Source: Comamonadaceae bacterium
Lineage (GTDB): Bacteria; Pseudomonadota; Gammaproteobacteria; Burkholderiales; Burkholderiaceae_C
Length of the DNA: 64,000 bases
Direction of reading: 5' to 3'
Assembly (NCBI GenBank): GCA_947443645.1
Contig: CANEXF010000001.1
Coordinates: 124,001 to 188,000, forward strand
The notes beneath the pieces are model-generated. The model saw only the letters and a program-made list of their open reading frames with translations. It made no database searches and was not told the DNA's origin. Of the stretch, positions 59,967 to 64,000 are shown piece after piece (within the stretch, counting starts at the first letter, position 1; each line of letters opens with the position of its first letter). Position numbers and translations under genes: made by a program.

Positions 59967-60998
59967 ATGACTACTGCAAGCACCCCGAACACCAGCCCTA
60001 CTGCGGCAGACGTCGACAAGCTGCTAGAGCGCGGTCTGTACGATCTCTGGTACCCGATTTGCCCTTCGCATTTCGTCAAGGAACGCCCGGTGTCCATGCG
60101 CCGCTTGGGCTACAAGATTGCCGTCTGGCGCGATACCGCAGGCAAAGCGCACGCACTCGAAGACCACTGCCCGCACCGCGGCGCGCCCTTGTCCATGGGC
60201 GTCAATCTGGGCGACCGGCTGGCTTGCCCCTACCACGGCATTGAAGTGCGTTGCGACGGCACCGTGACCAAGGTTCCGGCCAGCCCTGGCTGCACGCTGG
60301 AAGGCTCGCGCGCTGCGCGGTCGTTTCATGTGGTCGAGGCCAATGACGCGATCTGGCTTTACAACAGCCGTGACTATGTGGAGACGCCGCCGCCGCTGCA
60401 GTTGCCCGAAGAGCTCAGCAGCCCCGAATGGAGTTCCTTTCTTTGTTACGTGGAATGGCGCGGCGACTACCGCTACGTTGCCGACAATGTGATGGACCCC
60501 ATGCACGGCAGCTTTGTGCATAAGCAGTCGCATTCGATGAGCGAAGGTGACATCAGCGCCAAGTTCAAGCTGCGCAAGACCGAGCACGGCTTCATGTTTG
60601 AAAAGGATGGCCAGCGCGACGTCAACTTCGACTGGACCGAGTGGGGTGACACGGGGACGCAGTGGATGCGGCTGGCGATTCCCTACCCAAAAACCGGCGG
60701 CCCTGGTGGGAGCTTTACCGTCATTGGCAGCTACACGCCGGTCAGTCCCCAGCTGTCCGTCGTTTTCTTTTGGCGCTGCCGCAAGGTCAGTGGCTGGCAG
60801 CGTGACGTGTGGCGCTTCTTGTACCGCAACCGGCTGGAGGCCCGCCACTGGGTGGTGCTGGAGCAGGACCGCGTCATGCTGGAAACCATGGAGCCCGATG
60901 CGAACCAGCGCGAGCACTTGTACGAGCACGATATTGGCCTGTCGCGGTTGCGCAAGACCATGCAGAACATGGCCCTGAAACAGCTGACGGCGAAATAG
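59967..60998 (+). CDS. Rieske non-heme iron oxygenase, catalytic subunit
   Basis: 343 residues. Rieske ligands Cys68/His70 (CPHRG) and Cys87/His90 (CPYHG); mononuclear iron His180 and His185 in DNVMDPMHGSFVH with bridging Asp177. The length fits the three-component monooxygenase or demethylase-like group (phthalate/vanillate type) rather than large dioxygenase alpha subunits, and no beta subunit is present. Partner ferredoxin is probably the first gene of the operon; no reductase gene is in the window. The frame is open upstream, but ATG 59967 gives the usual N-terminus. Confidence 0.9.
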   Translation: MTTASTPNTSPTAADVDKLLERGLYDLWYPICPSHFVKERPVSMRRLGYKIAVWRDTAGKAHALEDHCPHRGAPLSMGVNLGDRLACPYHGIEVRCDGTVTKVPASPGCTLEGSRAARSFHVVEANDAIWLYNSRDYVETPPPLQLPEELSSPEWSSFLCYVEWRGDYRYVADNVMDPMHGSFVHKQSHSMSEGDISAKFKLRKTEHGFMFEKDGQRDVNFDWTEWGDTGTQWMRLAIPYPKTGGPGGSFTVIGSYTPVSPQLSVVFFWRCRKVSGWQRDVWRFLYRNRLEARHWVVLEQDRVMLETMEPDANQREHLYEHDIGLSRLRKTMQNMALKQLTAK

Positions 60999-61002
60999 GC
61001 CC

Positions 61003-61782
61003 ATGGACTTCGCAATTGCTGGCCGCAAGGCCCTGGTGTGCGGTGCCAGTGCCGGTCTGGGTTTTGCCTGTGCCGAGGCGCTTGCAAAAGAAGGCGTTGA
61101 GCTGGTGATTGCCGCGCGCACCGAGGCCACGCTTGAGGCTGCCGCAGCAAAACTGTCTGCGCTTTCAAGCGCGCCGGTTTCCTGGGTTGCGGCCGATGTC
61201 ACCACAGTGGAGGGACGCGCGCGCATTTTTGCGGCCCATCCTGACTTTGATATTGTGGTGACCAACGCGGGCGGGCCGCCGCCTGGCGACTTTCGCGACT
61301 GGGACCGTGATGCCTGGCTGCGCGCACTCGATGCCAATATGCTGAGCCCCATAGAGATCATTCGCTGCACGGTTGACGGCATGATGGAACGTGGTTTCGG
61401 CCGCATCATCAACATCACCTCCAGCGCGGTCAAGTCGCCGGTTGATGGTCTGGGTTTGAGTACCGGTGCGCGCAGCGGGCTCACCGGTTTTGTCGCCGGA
61501 CTTGCGCGCACTACTGTCGGCCGCGGCGTGACCATCAACAACATCCTGCCGGGCACGTTTGATACGGCGCGACTGGCTGGCAATTTTGCAGCGCAGGCGC
61601 GCCGCGAAAACACCAGTGTTGAAGAAGTCCGCGAAAAGCGCCTGGTCAAGCACCCCGCGCATCGATTCGGTCGGCCAGAGGAGTTCGGTGCCGCCTGCGC
61701 ATTTCTATGCAGTGGGCATGCGGGCTATATCAACGGTCAGAACCTGCTGATGGATGGCGGCTCGTTTCCTGGCGCCTGGTAG
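61003..61782 (+). CDS. SDR family protein lacking the Tyr-Lys catalytic pair
   Basis: 259 residues. Cofactor motif CGASAGLGFACAEA and NAGG are present, and Ser140/141 occupy the catalytic Ser site (INITSSAVK), but the Tyr-x3-Lys positions read Ser153 and Arg157 (GLSTGARSG). This variant subgroup exists among annotated SDRs; activity may use other residues or be lost. Starts 4 bp after the oxygenase stop and is the last gene of the operon. Confidence 0.85.
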   Translation: MDFAIAGRKALVCGASAGLGFACAEALAKEGVELVIAARTEATLEAAAAKLSALSSAPVSWVAADVTTVEGRARIFAAHPDFDIVVTNAGGPPPGDFRDWDRDAWLRALDANMLSPIEIIRCTVDGMMERGFGRIINITSSAVKSPVDGLGLSTGARSGLTGFVAGLARTTVGRGVTINNILPGTFDTARLAGNFAAQARRENTSVEEVREKRLVKHPAHRFGRPEEFGAACAFLCSGHAGYINGQNLLMDGGSFPGAW

Positions 61783-61795
61783 GCTCGCCACCGGG

Positions 61796-62635
61796 TCAGC
61801 GCCCGGTCTGGCGGCGGAAGTTCTCGCAGTGGTCAATATCGGGCAATGCCGGTGTGACCCAGACGCTGTCGAAGGCACCGTCCTGGCCGGTGCCCGCCTC
61901 ACCAGCATGCAGGTGAATCGCCTTGCTTTTCAGCTCGGGGTGCAGGTGCTGGGCGACGCCCAGCTTGCGGTCGGCATGCACGCTGCCTGAAAGCAGTACC
62001 ACCACCTTGCCCGGCAAGGCCGCCTGGCTCAGCGCCTCGGCCATGCTGATGTCTCGGGCGATCTGGATTCGGGTCATGGGCGTGATCTGGCTTTCTGGCA
62101 GCGCGCCGCAGTGACCTAGTCGAATCTGCTGCTGCTGGGCCTTGAGGGCGGGACCGGGCAATTGTGCGTCCAGTCCCCTGTCAGCCATGCTGGCCTGCAT
62201 TTTTGAGCGTGGCAGGTTGGCGCCGACCACCAGTACGCCGGCGCGCACCGCCGTCATGACAGCGGGACCGTAGGCCTGCCAGGGCCAGGCCTGCTCGTTC
62301 CAGCGCAGTGCGCTTTGTGCCTGCTGCTCGCTGGCGCTCGGTTTGAGCCGCGCAGTGCTCACGCCGGCATCGCCCATTTCCAGCGCAACGGCAGCCAGCA
62401 GGCCGCGCGTGGCCAGCAAGGCAATCACCTGCTGCTCTATTTGCTGGTGTTCTTTGGCGTCATGTTGCTCGCCCAGCATGAGTATATCTGTGGGCAGCAA
62501 AGTATCGAGCCGGGCGGAAGTCGCAGCGGCAACGCTGTCGCTGAGCGGCTCAATCAGCGGCGCCTCAGGCCTGACGGCGCAGCCACCAAGCCAGCAGACA
62601 GCCAGCAGCAGGGTGAAGACCCGAAAAGCGCGCAT
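61796..62635 (-). CDS. ChaN-family lipoprotein
   Basis: 279 residues from ATG 62635 with a lipoprotein signal (FRVFTLLLAVCWLGGC, lipobox LGGC) and the DUF399/ChaN core LMLGEQHDAKEHQQIEQQV. ChaN of Campylobacter is a haem-binding lipoprotein, so iron or haem handling is possible. Convergent with the operon end; probably outside the pathway. Confidence 0.82.
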   Translation of the reverse strand: MRAFRVFTLLLAVCWLGGCAVRPEAPLIEPLSDSVAAATSARLDTLLPTDILMLGEQHDAKEHQQIEQQVIALLATRGLLAAVALEMGDAGVSTARLKPSASEQQAQSALRWNEQAWPWQAYGPAVMTAVRAGVLVVGANLPRSKMQASMADRGLDAQLPGPALKAQQQQIRLGHCGALPESQITPMTRIQIARDISMAEALSQAALPGKVVVLLSGSVHADRKLGVAQHLHPELKSKAIHLHAGEAGTGQDGAFDSVWVTPALPDIDHCENFRRQTGR

Positions 62636-62767
62636 GTCGGGATGAGCTGCCGGGCAGTGGGGCGATGAAAATGTGGGCATCAGTGGATACTACTGCCTGG
62701 TGTCTGCTCGATGTCGGATTTTCAGCTGGTTTTTCACGCTGCCTCCCGTTCCTTCTACCTGTTTTTC

Positions 62768-63868
62768 ATGCCGTCGAACTTCAAGAATTACTTTTCCGTC
62801 CTGCTCGAGATCTCTTACATCCGGATCATCCTGACGCTGTTGCTGGCTTGGGCTGCGGCCGGTCTGTGCGTGCACCTGCATATTCCCCTGCCATGGATGA
62901 TTGGGCCGCTGCTGGTGACAGCCGCCACGTCCATGCTGGGGGCCCCAAGCCTGAGCTGGACGCCTTTGCGCAATGCCGGTCAATGGGTTATCGGTAGCGC
63001 GCTGGGGCTTTATTTCACACCGCAAGTGGTGGCGCTGGTGGCCAGCCTGTGGTGGGCCATTGCGCTGAATATCGTCTGGTCATTGCTGCTGGGTTTGCTG
63101 TTTGGCGCATGGCTGCACAGAGTGCATCATGGTCCCGGGCCGCTACACGTGGCCGGTCTGTCGCGCATCACGACTTATTTTGCGTCGCCCATAGGCGCGG
63201 CTTCGGAAATGACCTTGCTAGGCGAGCGCTACGGCGCGCAGACCGAGCTGGTGGCATCGGCGCACAGTTTGCGGGTGATGCTGGTCACGCTGATCATTCC
63301 TTTTGGTTTCCAGTGGGCGGGGCTGCACGGCCTGGATACCAGCTTGCCGGGTGCACGCTTTGTGCAATGGCCCGGTCTGGCGCTGCTGGCCTTGCTGACC
63401 GGTCTGGGTTGCTGGACCATGGTCAGGCTCAAGCGCACCAACCCCTGGTTCATTGGCGCGCTGCTGGCAGCCTTGCTGCTGACGGCCTGCAATGTGACGT
63501 TGTCAGCGATCCCGCAGAGTCTGACCAATGCGGCGCAACTGGTGATAGGTATCAGTCTGGGCGTGCGGTTTACCCAGGGCTTTGTGCATCTTGCGCCGCG
63601 CTGGCTTGGCTCTGTCGCGCTGGCAACTGTCGGAATGATTGCCTTGTGCTGTGGCTTTGCGCTGCTGCTGGCGCAGTTCACGCCAGTGCACTGGGCGACC
63701 TTGCTGCTGGGGACGTCGCCCGGCGGGATAGCCGAGATGTCCATCACGGCCAAGGTCTTGCAGCTGGGCGTGCCGCTGGTCACGGCCGTGCACGTCACAC
63801 GGCTGGCCGCGGTGCTGCTGCTGGTTGAGCCTATGTACCGCTGGTTTTACCAGCGGCCGGCTCAGTGA
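62768..63868 (+). CDS. AbrB-family integral membrane protein (AbrB duplication)
   Basis: 366 residues with about ten hydrophobic segments and duplicated halves containing PLPWMIGPLLVTAA and LLLGTSPGGIAEMSITAKVL. This is the membrane AbrB/putative ammonia-monooxygenase-regulator family (COG3180), not the DNA-binding AbrB. Function unproven; a transporter is likely. ATG 62768 gives the usual N-terminus; the frame extends to 62711. Confidence 0.82.
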   Translation: MPSNFKNYFSVLLEISYIRIILTLLLAWAAAGLCVHLHIPLPWMIGPLLVTAATSMLGAPSLSWTPLRNAGQWVIGSALGLYFTPQVVALVASLWWAIALNIVWSLLLGLLFGAWLHRVHHGPGPLHVAGLSRITTYFASPIGAASEMTLLGERYGAQTELVASAHSLRVMLVTLIIPFGFQWAGLHGLDTSLPGARFVQWPGLALLALLTGLGCWTMVRLKRTNPWFIGALLAALLLTACNVTLSAIPQSLTNAAQLVIGISLGVRFTQGFVHLAPRWLGSVALATVGMIALCCGFALLLAQFTPVHWATLLLGTSPGGIAEMSITAKVLQLGVPLVTAVHVTRLAAVLLLVEPMYRWFYQRPAQ

Positions 63869-64000
63869 AGCGACATCGGGGTATTGGCCAGCCCGCTGTA
63901 GCCTTCCAGCGTGTCTTCAATTTCCTCCTGGGTCGGCGCTTTTTGAGCCCAGGCACTGAGTCGCTGCTGAAACATTTCTGCCCAGGAACCATCGAGGTAG
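63862..64000 (-). CDS. Hypothetical protein, C-terminal fragment at the window edge
   Basis: The reverse strand is open from the window end to TGA at 63864-63862, encoding about 46 residues that include GSWAEMFQQRLSAWAQ and EEIEDTLEGYSGLANTPMSL. Its stop overlaps the stop of the AbrB-family gene tail to tail by 3 bp. The family is not recognised from this piece. Confidence 0.6.
   Translation of the reverse strand, partial: YLDGSWAEMFQQRLSAWAQKAPTQEEIEDTLEGYSGLANTPMSLH

Noticed and set aside
60024..61649. A 541-codon minus-strand open frame opposite the Rieske oxygenase and SDR
   Set aside because: Antisense of genes with intact cofactor motifs; Ser/Arg/Ala-rich composition without family resemblance.
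1..64000. CRISPR arrays, rRNA, tRNA, prophage or insertion sequences
   Set aside because: No regularly spaced direct repeats, no recognisable RNA-gene sequence and no transposase, integrase or phage proteins were seen.

Overview
This window reads as a gene-dense, GC-rich chromosomal segment of a betaproteobacterium, most likely a Comamonadaceae member of the Polaromonas/Rhodoferax type. The basis is protein character throughout (single-frame GshA of the beta/Acidithiobacillus type, DUF1631, FMN-binding glutamate synthase-like protein, Bug-type receptor) and two small dispersed repeat families that I associate from memory with that family. No rRNA, tRNA, insertion sequence, prophage or CRISPR array was found.

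Layout. 1-5.5 kb: end of proA, then gshA, kup and gshB. 5.5-10.9 kb: class II amidotransferase, DHA2 exporter, tautomerase, zinc peptidase, spermidine-synthase-like protein and a small hypothetical. 10.9-14.3 kb: DUF1631 protein and a small exported protein. 14.4-18.5 kb: L-2-haloacid dehalogenase and malate synthase G in one direction, with a divergent LysR gene and a 25-bp palindrome between. 18.5-27 kb: housekeeping block argS, SPOR protein, dsbA, lptA, lptB, rpoN, rlmL and a PIN-domain gene. 27-36.3 kb: glutamate-synthase-like protein, YecA/SEC-C protein, DUF2238, haloacetate-dehalogenase-like hydrolase, cinA, pgpA, Bcr-type exporter, then rsmI/yraN/gmhA(diaA)/dolP. 36.4-43.5 kb: tartronate-semialdehyde-reductase-type enzyme, pilU, pilT, yggS, an orphan LivK-type receptor, and glcD-lrgA-lrgB. 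45.4-47.2 kb: LysR regulator and purU.

The accessory centrepiece is 47.5-61.8 kb: sixteen plus-strand genes, many with ATGA start/stop overlaps, behind one good sigma-70-like promoter and a tandem direct repeat. They encode a Rieske ferredoxin, an SsuABC-type importer, two SDRs, a cupin, an alpha/beta hydrolase, an IclR regulator, a TPP enzyme, an aspartate-dehydrogenase-like enzyme, an aldehyde dehydrogenase, a VOC protein with the six-residue active-site pattern of type I extradiol ring-cleavage dioxygenases, a Bug receptor, an 81-residue putative HTH protein and a Rieske oxygenase. I read it as an aromatic (possibly nitrogen-containing) ring-hydroxylation and meta-cleavage operon whose substrate I cannot name. 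It is the best candidate here for an undescribed system.

A second theme is C2 metabolism: two dehalogenases, malate synthase G, glycolate oxidase subunit GlcD in one operon with LrgAB (relatives of the plant glycolate/glycerate carrier), and a tartronate-semialdehyde-type reductase. A third theme is a ~55-bp repeat present in about nine copies, several of them inside genes, where they supply in-frame codons, a start region or a stop codon.
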